A stretch of 64,000 nt of DNA from Microvirga terricola (GCF_011777495.1 NZ_JAATJS010000003.1:496001-560000), one strand, 5' to 3'. Positions 24,408-33,699 are shown, counted from the stretch's first letter. The notes: generated by a model not told the origin, from the letters alone. Numbers and translations: made by a program.

Positions 24408-26212
24408 ACGACGGCGAGGGGAAGCGGTTCGCTCTGCGGCAGGCCGTTGGGCCCGAAGAGGGGCTTGGCTGCGCCCGAACGCTGGATCAGCGAGCGGGCG
24501 TCCGGCGTGACGATCACGTTGTCCCAGCCGCCGTTGACATCGAAGACCATAGCGGGGGCGGCAGCCGGAGCGGGGGTGACGGCCGAAACATCCGCCTTCA
24601 GGTTCAGCGTCCGCTCGATCAGCGAAATCTCACCGTTCAGGTTGGTCACGAGGCTCGGTGAACTGAGGCGCGCTTCCGAAACCTCGCCGATCCCATCCTT
24701 CACGCTGAGGGTAAACAGGGCCAGATCGAACGGCGTGCGCCCGCCTTTCCAGTTCAACGAGGCGAGGAGAGGGCGCTTTTCCACCCGGCGCAGGGCATCG
24801 TTGAGCGCGAGGCCGACAAGTTCGCCCTCCTTCACCGTGATCGAGGTGCGGCCGTGCGACTGGCGGATCACGTCGGCCGGGCTCGTGCCCGTGCCTTCAA
24901 ACTGGAACTGCCCCTGCGCACGCCCCGTGAGCCAGCGCGGCTCGCCCATGGCGGGCAGGTAGGTCGAGACATCGACGGCGTCGAAGGTGCCCTGCGTCTT
25001 GAATTCGCTCACGCCGTTGACGGAGCTGAGGAGAAGGCGGCCCTTCAGCGTGCCGTCGTGGAAACTAGCGCGTCCGATGGATGCTTCGATCCGGCCCGGC
25101 CTGACGAGGACGCTCGCCGCCATGTCGTCGAGGCGCACGAGTCCAAGCCGTGCCGCGGTGGCGGAAAGACGCAGGTCGAGGTCGTGCCCCGTCGTGCGCG
25201 ACAAGTCGATGGCGTCGTCACTCCAGGTGCCCGATGACGTCCGCGTCTGTGCCAGCGGGCGGAAGAAGTCCGACAGGTTCAGGTCGCCCGCCGCCAGCGT
25301 CCCGCTGATGACAGGGCGCTCGGCGTCGAAACGCACGGCAAGCGTGCCCTCAAGCTTGTCCGTTCCCAGAGTGACGGCGACCGTCGGCCAAGTGAGGCGG
25401 CGGCGGTTCAGCGTCGCGTCGCCCTTGATCGCGAGGGCCTGCATCAGCGAGCCGAAGGGCAGGTCCATCCGGCTCCATCGTGTGAGGTCCCGCACCGACG
25501 TCGCCTCGATCAGCGTCTCGCCGGACAGGCGGGGATCGATGCCCCACAGCGCCTCGCCGGTGAGGCTCAGGTGTCCGAACGGCGCCGACAGGGTGAGCGA
25601 AACCGGGCTGATCCGGTCAGCCGCCAGGAGGGCGGGATGAAACGACGCCCGATCCAGTGTCACCGGCTCGTTGCGCCAGAAGGCGGAGCCGGCGGCATGA
25701 AGCGGCTGATCCGCGCCCGCCCAATTGACGAGGAGGTTGATCTTTTCGAGATCGGCCTCCTTGAAGTCCGTCCAGTGCAGGGACGAGGACATGATGATGA
25801 GGCGGCGCGCCTGCCGGGTGTGGGGGCGATCCGCCAGCAGGTCGGCCCAGTTAAGAGCCTGCAGGGCCTGAGAGGACGCGGTGATCGCCGCGTCGCTGAG
25901 CGCGATTTCAGAAATTTCGAAGCGCCCCAGGATCAGGGGCAGGATACGCAGTTCGCCGCGCAACGTGCCGCCATCGACGGAAACCGCCCTATTGGAAGCC
26001 GTCAGCTTCACATTCTCGAATTTTACGCGCGGCGTTGGCAGCATCGCGAAGGTGCTGCGGCCCTCGACGTTCAACTGCAAGCCGTAACGCTCTCCCAAAT
26101 GCTCACTGACCGCGCTCGAGAGCCCGGTGCTCGACAGCGTCCAGGGAGCGGCTGCCGCGCCGAGAATGGCGAGCGATATCAGAGCTATGAGAAGAACGAC
26201 GCGGCGAGACAT
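24401..26212 (-). CDS. AsmA family protein
   Basis: A 603-residue envelope protein with one N-terminal membrane anchor (VVLLIALISLAILGAAAA). A long, mainly beta region follows. AsmA-like segments are VEGRSTFAMLPTPRVKFENVKLT near the start and the C-terminal FKTQGTFDAVDVSTYLPA ... GRAQGQFQFEGTGTSPADVIR. AsmA-like proteins of Gram-negative bacteria are implicated in lipid movement and outer-membrane assembly. ATG at 26212 is preferred to one 13 codons upstream because the anchor follows directly. It appears monocistronic and converges on potI with a 7-base overlap. Confidence 0.87.
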   Translation of the reverse strand: MSRRVVLLIALISLAILGAAAAPWTLSSTGLSSAVSEHLGERYGLQLNVEGRSTFAMLPTPRVKFENVKLTASNRAVSVDGGTLRGELRILPLILGRFEISEIALSDAAITASSQALQALNWADLLADRPHTRQARRLIIMSSSLHWTDFKEADLEKINLLVNWAGADQPLHAAGSAFWRNEPVTLDRASFHPALLAADRISPVSLTLSAPFGHLSLTGEALWGIDPRLSGETLIEATSVRDLTRWSRMDLPFGSLMQALAIKGDATLNRRRLTWPTVAVTLGTDKLEGTLAVRFDAERPVISGTLAAGDLNLSDFFRPLAQTRTSSGTWSDDAIDLSRTTGHDLDLRLSATAARLGLVRLDDMAASVLVRPGRIEASIGRASFHDGTLKGRLLLSSVNGVSEFKTQGTFDAVDVSTYLPAMGEPRWLTGRAQGQFQFEGTGTSPADVIRQSHGRTSITVKEGELVGLALNDALRRVEKRPLLASLNWKGGRTPFDLALFTLSVKDGIGEVSEARLSSPSLVTNLNGEISLIERTLNLKADVSAVTPAPAAAPAMVFDVNGGWDNVIVTPDARSLIQRSGAAKPLFGPNGLPQSEPLPLAVVQ

Positions 26213-26420
26213 GAGTTGAAATCGTGACCTTTTGTCCCGCGGCGCGAGCAAAAATGAATGGGACGTCCCCGGACGCCGCCCGGGTACGCTTGAGCTTCGT
26301 CATATATCCATACGGAGGGATTGTCTAAAGTAGGGCGAAATTGCAGGGTGCCGCCCAGTCCCATTTTGAGACTTTGAAACAGGTACGATGGTCGATTGAA
26401 GAGGCCCGAGAGAGGGGTTG

Positions 26421-27152
26421 ATGGACAAGGTTTATAAAGATGCAGGCACGGCGATGGCCGCGCTTGTGAAGGATGGCATGACCATTATGGCCGGCGGGTT
26501 CGGCCTGTGCGGCATCCCCGAGGCGCTGATCGAAGCGATTCGCGAGTCGGGTGCGAAGGACCTGACCTTCATTTCAAACAATGCCGGTGTAGACGGCGTC
26601 GGCCTCGGCCGCCTGCTGGAGACGCGCCAGATCCGCAAGATGATTTCGTCCTATGTCGGCGAGAACAAGCTTTTTGCGCAGCAATACCTCTCCGGCGAGC
26701 TCGAGCTGGAATTCAATCCTCAAGGCACGCTCGCCGAGCGCATTCGCGCGGGCGGCGCGGGCATTCCGGCGTTCTTCACCAAGACTGGCGTCGGCACCCT
26801 GATCGCCGAAGGCAAGGAAGTGCGCGAATTCGACGGCGAGAAATACGTCATGGAGCGCGGCCTTTTTGCCGACATCGCCGTGGTGCACGCCTACAAGGGC
26901 GACACGGAAGGCAACCTCGTTTACCGCAAGACCGCCCGCAACTTTAACCCGATGATGGCGACCGCCGCGAAGATCACCATCGCCGAGGTCGAGCATCTGG
27001 TTCAGGCGGGCGAGATCGACCCGGATCACATCCACACGCCGGGCATTTTCGTGCAGCGCATCGTGCATGTGCTGAACCCGATGAAGCGCATCGAGCAGCG
27101 CACCACCCGCAAGCGCGAAACGGCGTCCGCGGGCGCCGGGGAGGAGAAATAA
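26421..27152 (+). CDS. scoA: succinyl-CoA:3-ketoacid CoA-transferase subunit A
   Basis: A 243-residue cytosolic subunit that, with ScoB, transfers CoA from succinyl-CoA to acetoacetate or a similar 3-oxoacid. It shows [19 protein letters not shown] (CoA-binding glycine loop), [20 protein letters not shown] and [13 protein letters not shown] at 26421 follows GAGAGGGG; an in-frame TTG at 26418 is the only nearby alternative. The subunit B gene starts one base after its stop, so the two are an operon. The last 20 residues are Arg/Lys/Ala-rich, probably a flexible tail. Confidence 0.93.
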   Translation: MDKVYKDAGTAMAALVKDGMTIMAGGFGLCGIPEALIEAIRESGAKDLTFISNNAGVDGVGLGRLLETRQIRKMISSYVGENKLFAQQYLSGELELEFNPQGTLAERIRAGGAGIPAFFTKTGVGTLIAEGKEVREFDGEKYVMERGLFADIAVVHAYKGDTEGNLVYRKTARNFNPMMATAAKITIAEVEHLVQAGEIDPDHIHTPGIFVQRIVHVLNPMKRIEQRTTRKRETASAGAGEEK

Positions 27153-27153
27153 G

Positions 27154-27816
27154 ATGGCCTGGACCCGTGAACAGATGGCCGCCCGCGCTGCGAAGGAACT
27201 GCGCGACGGCTTTTACGTGAACCTCGGCATCGGCATCCCGACGCTGGTGTCCAACTTCATCCCCACTGGCATGCGCGTGCAGCTCCAGTCGGAAAACGGC
27301 ATGCTCGGCATGGGACCGTTCCCGTATGAGGGCGAGGAAGACGCCGACCTCATCAACGCCGGCAAGCAGACCATCACCGAACTGCCGACGACGAGCTATT
27401 TCTCGTCCGCCGATTCCTTCGGCATGATCCGCGGCGGTCACATCGATCTCTCGATCCTCGGCGCGATGCAGGTGGCGCAGAACGGCGACCTCGCCAACTG
27501 GATGATCCCCGGCAAGATGGTGAAGGGCATGGGCGGCGCCATGGACCTCGTGGCGGGCGTCAAGCGCGTCGTCGTGGTCATGGAGCATACCGCCAAGGAC
27601 GAGCCGAAGCTTCTGAAGGCGTGCAACCTGCCGCTGACCGGCCAGGGCGTCGTCGACATGGTCATCACCGATCTCGGCGTCTTCACCATCGACAAGAAGG
27701 GCGGCACCGGCATGACCCTGATCGAGCTCGCCGACGGCGTCACGCTCGATGAGATCAAGACCAAGACAGAAGCGGACTTCAAGGTGGCGTTGAACGCGCG
27801 GCAATCGGCTGCGTGA
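27154..27816 (+). CDS. scoB: succinyl-CoA:3-ketoacid CoA-transferase subunit B
   Basis: A 220-residue catalytic subunit. The covalent glutamate lies in [13 protein letters not shown] (residues about 48-60), the class I CoA-transferase active-site motif. [11 protein letters not shown] and [30 protein letters not shown] are further family segments. It is translated directly after ScoA, at 1-base spacing. Ketone-body/PHB turnover is the usual role in alphaproteobacteria. A palindromic terminator-like element follows before the convergent iron permease gene. Confidence 0.94.
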   Translation: MAWTREQMAARAAKELRDGFYVNLGIGIPTLVSNFIPTGMRVQLQSENGMLGMGPFPYEGEEDADLINAGKQTITELPTTSYFSSADSFGMIRGGHIDLSILGAMQVAQNGDLANWMIPGKMVKGMGGAMDLVAGVKRVVVVMEHTAKDEPKLLKACNLPLTGQGVVDMVITDLGVFTIDKKGGTGMTLIELADGVTLDEIKTKTEADFKVALNARQSAA

Positions 27817-27828
27817 TCCAGCCGTCAT

Positions 27829-27857
27829 TCCGGGACGGCCTCCGGGCCGTCCCGGCC
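27829..27857. terminator. bidirectional terminator-like palindrome
   Basis: CGGGACGGCC (27831-27840) and GGCCGTCCCG (27845-27854) form a perfect 10-bp stem with a tight loop, between convergent scoB and the iron permease gene. There is no T-run, so it may be a REP-like element rather than a classic terminator. Confidence 0.6.
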
Positions 27858-27875
27858 ATTGTCTCTTTGAAAAGC

Positions 27876-29600
27876 TCAGGAAGACACCGACGCGCTCGCT
27901 GACGAAACGCGCGTCGTCTGCCGCCCCTCGGCGCTCCGCACGAGCTGGATTACCGGCACCAATCCGACAAGCACGATGACGAGGGCGGCCAGCGAGCCGT
28001 CTTCGAACGCGCCTCGTGACGCGTGACCGTAAACGAGCGTGGCGAGCGTTTCCGTGTTGAGGGGGCGCAGCAGCAGCGTCGCCGACAATTCCTTGATGCA
28101 ATCGACGAAGACGAGAAGCGCGGCGCTCGCGAGCGCCGGGCGCAGTAGCGGGATCTGGATTTTCAAAACCAGCTCGCGCGGCTTCGCACCAAGGATGCGG
28201 CCTGCATCCTCGAGGCCGGGGGAGACGCGATCGAGACCGGCGGAGATGGAGCCCGTTGCGATCGGCAGAAAGCGGATGACATAGGCGACAACGATGCCTG
28301 CCGCCGATCCCATGATGATCAGGCCGAGGTGCTGTCCGGTCAGCCAGCGCCAGATGCCGCCGATGACGGAGTCGATGCCGACGAGCGGCGTCAGGAGGCC
28401 AAGCGCCAGCACCGTGCCGGGAATTGCATAGCCGATGCCGCTGACCGCCAGCGCGCCGCGGGTCAGGCGCGTGCGCGCCAGGCGTGAGGCCGTCACCAGA
28501 ACGATGCCGAGGGCGAGTGTTGTCAGGGTGGCCGCGCCCGAGAGCCCAATGGTCGTCAGGAGGTGCGTCAGGAACGCTTCGTCGAGCTGTGCGAACAAGC
28601 CACCGCTCGCCACTTCGCGGATCAGAAATGCGAGCGGAAGGATGAAGCCCATCAGCACCGGCACGGCGCAGATGACAGCCGCGAGCCAGCCGCCCGCCGC
28701 CGAAAGCCGCACAGGCTGTGTCGTGCGAGGGCGGCGGGTGGAGAGAGCATAACGCCGGTCGCGCCGTCCGCGCCGCTCCAACATGATGAGCAGGATCACG
28801 ACGGCCAGCATGACGCAGGCGATCTGCGCCGCGCCTGCGAGGCTGCCGCGATTGAGCCAAGTGTTGAACACTGAGACGGTGAGGGTGCGAACGCCGAGAT
28901 ATTCGCTCGCGCCGATGTCATTCAGCGCTTCGAGCAAGGCGAGCGACAGGCCGACCGCCAGGGCGGGGCGGGCCAGCGGAATGGCGATGACGCGAAAGAG
29001 CTTGAAGCGGCTGGCGCCGAGCGTACGCGCCACCTCGATCATGCTCGCGCTCTGGGTCAAAAACATCGCTCGCGACGCGATGTAAACATAAGGATAGAGC
29101 ACGGCGGACATCACGAAGATGCAGCCGTAGATCGAGCGGATTTCGGGGAACCAGTAATCGGCGCGCGAGGTCCAGCCCATCAGGCCGCGCAGGCCCATCT
29201 GCACCGGGCCAGCCGCGTCGAAAATCTCTACGTAGATGTAAGCCGTGATGTAGGTCGGCACAGCAAGAGGCAGGGGCAGAAGCCACGCGAGCACATCGCG
29301 ACCCGGAAAGCGATGAGCGGTGACGAGCCATGCGGTGCCGATACCGATGGTGCCCGCAAGGATCGCGACGCCCGCGAGGAGCATGCCGGTGTCGAGAAGG
29401 GCGGCGGGCAGAACGTCCGCAATCAGTTTCGCCCAGAGAGTCGCTTCGCCCTGCGCTGCGATGTGCAGCAGGCTGACAAGGGGAGCGAGCACCAAAGCCG
29501 CGACGCCCACCACCACCGCGACAGACCAAAGCGGCGCGCCGTTGAGGGCACGCCGCAGGGCTGTTGCGGAGAAATGGGACGGAAGGGCGATGGTGCTCAT
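27876..29600 (-). CDS. fbpB: Fe(III) ABC transporter permease, two-domain (FbpB/SfuB-like)
   Basis: A 574-residue inner-membrane protein with two permease domains in one chain, about 12 helices. EAA-type loops: MIEVARTLGASRFKLFRVIAIPLARP in the first half and LEDAGRILGAKPRELVLKIQIPLLRP in the second. This duplicated layout is typical of FbpB/SfuB/HitB Fe(III) permeases. ATG at 29600 starts MSTIALPSHF; the frame is open for 48 more codons, into the binding-protein gene, but that part has no family character. It follows fbpA by 64 bases. No FbpC ATPase is encoded nearby, so that partner must come from elsewhere. Confidence 0.9.
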   Translation of the reverse strand: MSTIALPSHFSATALRRALNGAPLWSVAVVVGVAALVLAPLVSLLHIAAQGEATLWAKLIADVLPAALLDTGMLLAGVAILAGTIGIGTAWLVTAHRFPGRDVLAWLLPLPLAVPTYITAYIYVEIFDAAGPVQMGLRGLMGWTSRADYWFPEIRSIYGCIFVMSAVLYPYVYIASRAMFLTQSASMIEVARTLGASRFKLFRVIAIPLARPALAVGLSLALLEALNDIGASEYLGVRTLTVSVFNTWLNRGSLAGAAQIACVMLAVVILLIMLERRGRRDRRYALSTRRPRTTQPVRLSAAGGWLAAVICAVPVLMGFILPLAFLIREVASGGLFAQLDEAFLTHLLTTIGLSGAATLTTLALGIVLVTASRLARTRLTRGALAVSGIGYAIPGTVLALGLLTPLVGIDSVIGGIWRWLTGQHLGLIIMGSAAGIVVAYVIRFLPIATGSISAGLDRVSPGLEDAGRILGAKPRELVLKIQIPLLRPALASAALLVFVDCIKELSATLLLRPLNTETLATLVYGHASRGAFEDGSLAALVIVLVGLVPVIQLVRSAEGRQTTRVSSASASVSS

Positions 29601-29626
29601 GGACCGCGACCGAAACAAAATGAAAC

Positions 29627-29657
29627 GCGCTCCCTGCCGGGGGAAGACTGGGAGCGC
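29627..29657 (-). terminator. hairpin between binding protein and permease genes
   Basis: GCGCTCCC (29627-29634) and GGGAGCGC (29650-29657) form an 8-bp stem in the 64-base gap. Such intercistronic stem-loops downstream of binding-protein genes commonly stabilise the upstream message or partly stop transcription; that role is inferred. Confidence 0.5.
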
Positions 29658-29664
29658 TCTCGCC

Positions 29665-30705
29665 TTAGCGGTCGAAGCCGACCTTGTCGACGAGTTCGCT
29701 GGCCTTGGCGCGCGCCTTGCCGACGGCGGAGATGGCCATGGCATCGGGCTTCAGTGCGCCGAAGGACTGGATCAGCGGATTGACCGCGACGCCCGGGCGG
29801 ATCGGATATTCATAGTTCACATCCGCGAAGACGTGCTGCGCTTCCGGCGTGGTCATGAATTCGATCAGCTTGATGGCGTTGTCCTTGTTCGGCGCATGCT
29901 TCATCAGCGCCGCGCCGGAGACGTTCACGTGGGAACCGCCGCCCTGGAAAGTCGGCAGAATGACGTGGATCGCCTCGGCCCACTTCTTCTGCTCGGCGTT
30001 CGTGCCGTTGGTCATGAGGCCGACATAGTAGGTGTTGCCGAGGCCGATGTCGCAGACGCCCGCCATGATGTCCTTGGCGACATCGCGGTCGCCGCCGGAG
30101 GGCTTCTTGGCGAGATTGGCCTTCACGCCCTTCAGCCATTCCTCGGTCTTGGCCTCACCGTGCTTCACGATCATCGCAGCGGTCAGCGCGAGGTTATACT
30201 GGTGCTGGAACGAGCGGGTGCAGATCTTGCCCTTCCACTTGGGGTCGGCAAGGTCTTCATAGGTGATCGCGGTGTCCTTCACCCTGTCCTTCGAGGCATA
30301 GACCGCGCGGGCGCGCATGGAGAGGGCAAACCAGCGGCCCTCCGGATCGCGCAGCTGCGCGGGGACAGCGGATTCGATCGCCTGCGACTTCAACGGCTGG
30401 GTGATGCCGAGATCGAGCGCTTCCTGCAGACGACCGACATCGACGGTGATGAGAACGTCGGCGGGGCTGTTCTCGCCCTCGGCCTTGATGCGCTCGGCCA
30501 GCCCCTGTTCGGAAAAGATGGCGTTGACCTTGATGCCCGTCGCCTTGGTGAACTCGTCGAGGGTCGAGGAATAGAGGCCAGGCTCGCGGTTCGTATAGAC
30601 GTTCACAACGCCCTGCGCAGAGGCCGAAAAGGCCGACCCGGCCAGCGCTCCGAGAGCGGCGGCGCCGAGAAGCAGGCCGCGAGTCAAATTGGCGTTCACC
30701 ATCAT
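29665..30705 (-). CDS. fbpA: Fe(III) ABC transporter periplasmic binding protein (FbpA-like)
   Basis: A 346-residue periplasmic protein. The signal peptide runs to about residue 30 (GLLLGAAALGALAGSAFSASAQ). The mature part begins VVNVYTNREPGLYSSTLDEF. The twin tyrosines in LGNTYYVGLM correspond to the phenolate iron ligands of FbpA, and PTFQGGGSHVNVSGAALMKHAPNKDNAI is the usual hinge-side region. Two adjacent ATGs are possible starts (30705, 30702); AAGGA lies 4 or 7 bases upstream, slightly favouring the second. It heads the fbpA-fbpB pair and has Irr-box-like sites upstream, so iron control is likely. Confidence 0.92.
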   Translation of the reverse strand: MMVNANLTRGLLLGAAALGALAGSAFSASAQGVVNVYTNREPGLYSSTLDEFTKATGIKVNAIFSEQGLAERIKAEGENSPADVLITVDVGRLQEALDLGITQPLKSQAIESAVPAQLRDPEGRWFALSMRARAVYASKDRVKDTAITYEDLADPKWKGKICTRSFQHQYNLALTAAMIVKHGEAKTEEWLKGVKANLAKKPSGGDRDVAKDIMAGVCDIGLGNTYYVGLMTNGTNAEQKKWAEAIHVILPTFQGGGSHVNVSGAALMKHAPNKDNAIKLIEFMTTPEAQHVFADVNYEYPIRPGVAVNPLIQSFGALKPDAMAISAVGKARAKASELVDKVGFDR

Positions 30706-30809
30706 CAGATCCTTCGCAATTGATCAGGCGCGCGGAATAGCTTTCCGCATGGGAGCCATGAAACACGGCGAGGATCGTGCGTCAATGAAAAAGCGAATTA
30801 TTTCAATGA

Positions 30810-30826
30810 CTTATAAGAATTCTAAA
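30810..30826 (-). promoter_or_regulatory. candidate Irr box (iron control element) upstream of fbpA
   Basis: The minus strand reads TTTAGAATTCTTATAAG, which matches the Rhizobiales ICE pattern TTTAGAA-N3-TTCTAAA at 12 of 14 fixed positions. A weaker copy, CTTAGAATTATTACAAG (30838-30854), lies 28 bases upstream. They sit 105-150 bases before the fbpA start. Confidence 0.5.
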
Positions 30827-30848
30827 GTAGGCTTTCCTTGTAATAATT

Positions 30849-31511
30849 CTAAGCTGAAACCGCGTCTTCGAGCTGGCGCGCGGCGGGGGCTTCGCTTCGC
30901 AGGCGGACAATCTCCGCTTCCATCCGCTCCATGTTGTGAAACAGCCGCTCGCTGGCCAAGCGCAGGAAATAGAAGCCGAATTCGGGGTTCTGGAAGTAGA
31001 GCTGGCGCACCTCGTCATAGGTGATGCTCAACACCTCGCCGCCCTCCACGCATTCGAGGGTCTGGGTGCGTTTGTTGTCGGGGGACATGAAGCCCATCTC
31101 CCCGACCACATGGCCCTGCGGCAGTTCGATGCCGAGTTCCCTCAGGCGATAGTGCCCGGACAGGGTGTAGAACATGCAGGTCGCGGCATCGCCCTTGGCG
31201 AACAGTATCTCGCCCGCGGCAACCTTGCGCCGGGCCATAAAGGGCTTGAGCCAGCTCATCGACAGGTCGCTGTTGGAGGCGCGCTTCACCTTGCGGATCA
31301 GGCCGAGCATCTCGTAGAGCCGCACGCCGTTGAGCGGCAGCAGGATCAGGTTGACGACCATGCTGGGGTAGAGCCCCATGGAAGTCGCGTAGGTCAGCGA
31401 TACGATGTTCGTCGCAATGCCGATGCAGCGCAGCGGGATGATGGTCTTCATCGCGCTGCCGGTAATGGCCAGCACCGCGCCCAGCCATCCGATCGCTTCA
31501 ACCCAAGTCAT
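30849..31511 (-). CDS. membrane-tethered cyclic-nucleotide-binding-domain protein
   Basis: A 220-residue protein. Residues about 5-75 hold two to three hydrophobic helices with MKTIIPLRCIGIATNIVSL and LYPSMVVNLILLPLNGVRLYEML, resembling the YgjV-like small membrane domain. Residues about 90-205 are a cNMP-binding fold: FMARRKVAAGEILFAKGDAATCMFYTLSG and GHVVGEMGFMSPDNKRTQTLECV. No helix-turn-helix follows, so it is not a Crp-type regulator. ATG at 31511 is preferred to a start 13 codons earlier. It would sit in the inner membrane with the sensor domain in the cytosol. The fixed-length linkage suggests ligand sensing, but partners are unknown. Confidence 0.78.
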   Translation of the reverse strand: MTWVEAIGWLGAVLAITGSAMKTIIPLRCIGIATNIVSLTYATSMGLYPSMVVNLILLPLNGVRLYEMLGLIRKVKRASNSDLSMSWLKPFMARRKVAAGEILFAKGDAATCMFYTLSGHYRLRELGIELPQGHVVGEMGFMSPDNKRTQTLECVEGGEVLSITYDEVRQLYFQNPEFGFYFLRLASERLFHNMERMEAEIVRLRSEAPAARQLEDAVSA

Positions 31512-31832
31512 GAGGTCCCGCCCGTTTATTGGTGCATTCCGTAACGGCACATATACATCAGTTGTTCGGATGTAGCAGATATGCGCCAGCGCACCTTTTC
31601 AAGGGCCGCCGACGCTCATCTTCCGGATCGAGTCAGTTCTTGGCAACCGGACCGGATTGCGGCTGGGCGTTCTTGAGAGCCGCTTGATGTCGGTCCGGTT
31701 CCCGGCGAGCTCGCCGTTGAAGACCTTGCTTCAAAGTCACGTTTATTTTCGTGGATTCCGCTTCCCCCAGGTCCTATGGTTGGCCGGAACAAAGGCCGAA
31801 CACTGTTTCGGTCGCGGGAGGATATGCCTCGG
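31512..31832. other. intergenic region between divergent genes
   Basis: About 320 bases between the tethered cNMP-binding gene and the LysR gene. No convincing gene, hairpin or repeat was seen; it should hold both promoters, but I could not pick out clear -35/-10 pairs. Confidence 0.5.
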
Positions 31833-32744
31833 ATGAACCTGCGCTTTGTGGAGACGTTCATTTGGGTCGCCCGCCTGGGCAGCTTCAGCGCCGCTGCGGA
31901 AAAGCTCAACACGACGCAGGCCGCCATCTCAAACCGGATTGCGACGTTGGAGCGCGACCTCGGCATCAGGCTTTTCGAGCGCGACGTGCGCAGTGTGCGG
32001 CTGACCATGGTCGGTCAGCAGGCCATCGCGAAGGCCGAGGAGCTGGTGCGCGTCTCCAACGAGTTCCGTGAGGCGGTGAGCGACCCAGGCAGCCTGCGCG
32101 GATCCATCCGCATCGGCACTATCGATTCCATTGTGCATGCGTGGCTGCCGCAATTCATCGACAAGTTCCGCAGTCGCTACCCGAGTGTCGCCATCGACCT
32201 CAATACCGATACCAGCCTCAACATCGCGCGCGACGTCTCCGACAGGAGGATCGATCTGGCGCTCATCATGGGGCCGGTGATCGCGCCGGATCTCGTCAAT
32301 CTCGACCTCTGCACCTTCCAATGCACGTGGCTGGCAAGCCCCAAGCTCGGTTTCCCCGACAGGCCGCTGACGCTCGCCGAAATCGCGGACCAGCCGATCC
32401 TTGCCTATTCCAAGGACAGCCAGCCCCATCATCGCCTCCTGCGCCAATTGGCGGAGGCAGGGATCGAGGATCCGACGATCTACAATTCCAATTCGCTCGC
32501 CACCATCATGCGGCTTGCGCAGGACGGCGTCGGCATCACGCCGCTGCCCAAGGTCATCGTGCGCGACAGGCTTGCTTCAGGGGCGCTGGTGGAACTGGAC
32601 GTAGCACCCGTTTTCCCGCCTCTGACCTTTCAGGCGGTCTATTACGACCACCCCGACAACCTCATTTCGGCTGTTGCAGCGCAAATGGCGCAGGAGGTCG
32701 CACACAAATTTTCGCTCGCCCAACCGGACAAAGCGTCCTGGTAG
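31833..32744 (+). CDS. LysR family transcriptional regulator
   Basis: A 303-residue regulator starting MNLRFVETFIWVARLGSFSAAAEKL. The winged helix (about residues 1-60) includes NTTQAAISNRIATLERDLGIRLFERD. The effector-binding domain (about 90-300) has GSIRIGTIDSIVHAWLPQFIDKF. ATG at 31833 is 11 bases after GGAGG; ATG at 31824 is too close to it. The gene reads toward the nitrilase operon, 137 bases downstream, and two palindromes lie in that gap. It is therefore the probable regulator of the operon; the inducer is unknown. Confidence 0.9.
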   Translation: MNLRFVETFIWVARLGSFSAAAEKLNTTQAAISNRIATLERDLGIRLFERDVRSVRLTMVGQQAIAKAEELVRVSNEFREAVSDPGSLRGSIRIGTIDSIVHAWLPQFIDKFRSRYPSVAIDLNTDTSLNIARDVSDRRIDLALIMGPVIAPDLVNLDLCTFQCTWLASPKLGFPDRPLTLAEIADQPILAYSKDSQPHHRLLRQLAEAGIEDPTIYNSNSLATIMRLAQDGVGITPLPKVIVRDRLASGALVELDVAPVFPPLTFQAVYYDHPDNLISAVAAQMAQEVAHKFSLAQPDKASW

Positions 32745-32768
32745 GAGAAAAATTCCTTGTAAACCCTC

Positions 32769-32800
32769 ATTGTGCAATGCCGAACAAGCAAAACTTGCTC
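32769..32800. promoter_or_regulatory. paired palindromes, candidate LysR binding region
   Basis: CATTG-TG-CAATG (32769-32780) and AGCAA-AAC-TTGCT (32788-32800) are two perfect short inverted repeats whose centres are about 20 bases apart, roughly two helical turns. They lie 82-113 bases before the nitrilase gene start, where recognition and activation sites of a LysR regulator would be expected. Confidence 0.45.
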
Positions 32801-32881
32801 TCCATAAAAAGTATTTCGCGTTTGTGCTGACTTGCCTCCGTCGCCCAACCTGCAGGCCTTAGTTCCAACGGAGGCCGGGAC

Positions 32882-33688
32882 GTGAAAGTCAGTCTAGTCC
32901 AAATGAATTCCGGGGATGACAAGGCGGCAAACCTAAAAGCTGCCGCTGCCCTGATCGAGAAAGCCGTGAACGAGGAGGCGCCTGACCTCATCGTTTTGCC
33001 TGAATACTTCGCCTACCTCGGGGAAGGGCGTGACAATGTTCACGGCAGCGCGGAGGAGTTTCCGAATGGCGACGCTTATCGCCTGATCTCCCAGCTGGCG
33101 GCCAAGCACGGCGTGACGATCCACGCGGGCAGCATGGTCGAGCGCTCGGGCAACAACCACTACAACGCCACCGTGGTCTTCGACCCGAAGGGCAAGGAAA
33201 TCGCGAAGTACCGCAAGATCCATCTGTTCGATGTCGACACCCCCGGCGGCGTCAGCTACCGCGAGTCCGACACGATCAGCCGCGGCGAGGATGTCGTGAC
33301 CTACAAGGTCGGCGATGTGACGGTTGGCGCTGCCATCTGCTACGACATTCGCTTCCCCGAGCTCTTTCGCAAGCTACGCGACAAGGGTGCGGACGTGATC
33401 GTGCTGCCCGCCGCCTTCACGCTCATGACCGGCAAGGATCACTGGGAAGTGCTGGCTCGCGCCCGCGCCATCGAGACGCAGACCTACTTCCTCGCTGTCG
33501 GCCAGGTTGGCGCCCATGCAGGCGGCAAGAAGTGGTGCTGGGGCCATTCCATGGTCATCGATCCGTGGGGTCACATCGTCGCGCAGTGCTCCGACCGCGT
33601 GTCCAACACCACCGCCCGTCTCGACCTTTCTTACAACGGCGTTGTGCGCGGCAACGTGCCTGTCGCCAAGCACCACGTTCTTGCTTGA
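32882..33688 (+). CDS. carbon-nitrogen hydrolase (nitrilase superfamily)
   Basis: A 268-residue cytosolic hydrolase of amide or nitrile C-N bonds. The Glu-Lys-Cys catalytic triad is complete: Glu41 in LPEYF, Lys112 in YRKIHLFD and Cys153 in AICYDIRFPEL. The sequence resembles the Nit1/omega-amidase branch more than true nitrilases. GTG at 32882 is the start. It is the first gene of an operon, 11 bases before an RraA-like gene and ahead of an ABC importer. The likely job is to release ammonia or an amine from the imported compound. Substrate not known. Confidence 0.9.
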   Translation: MKVSLVQMNSGDDKAANLKAAAALIEKAVNEEAPDLIVLPEYFAYLGEGRDNVHGSAEEFPNGDAYRLISQLAAKHGVTIHAGSMVERSGNNHYNATVVFDPKGKEIAKYRKIHLFDVDTPGGVSYRESDTISRGEDVVTYKVGDVTVGAAICYDIRFPELFRKLRDKGADVIVLPAAFTLMTGKDHWEVLARARAIETQTYFLAVGQVGAHAGGKKWCWGHSMVIDPWGHIVAQCSDRVSNTTARLDLSYNGVVRGNVPVAKHHVLA

Positions 33689-33699
33689 GGATATTGCCG

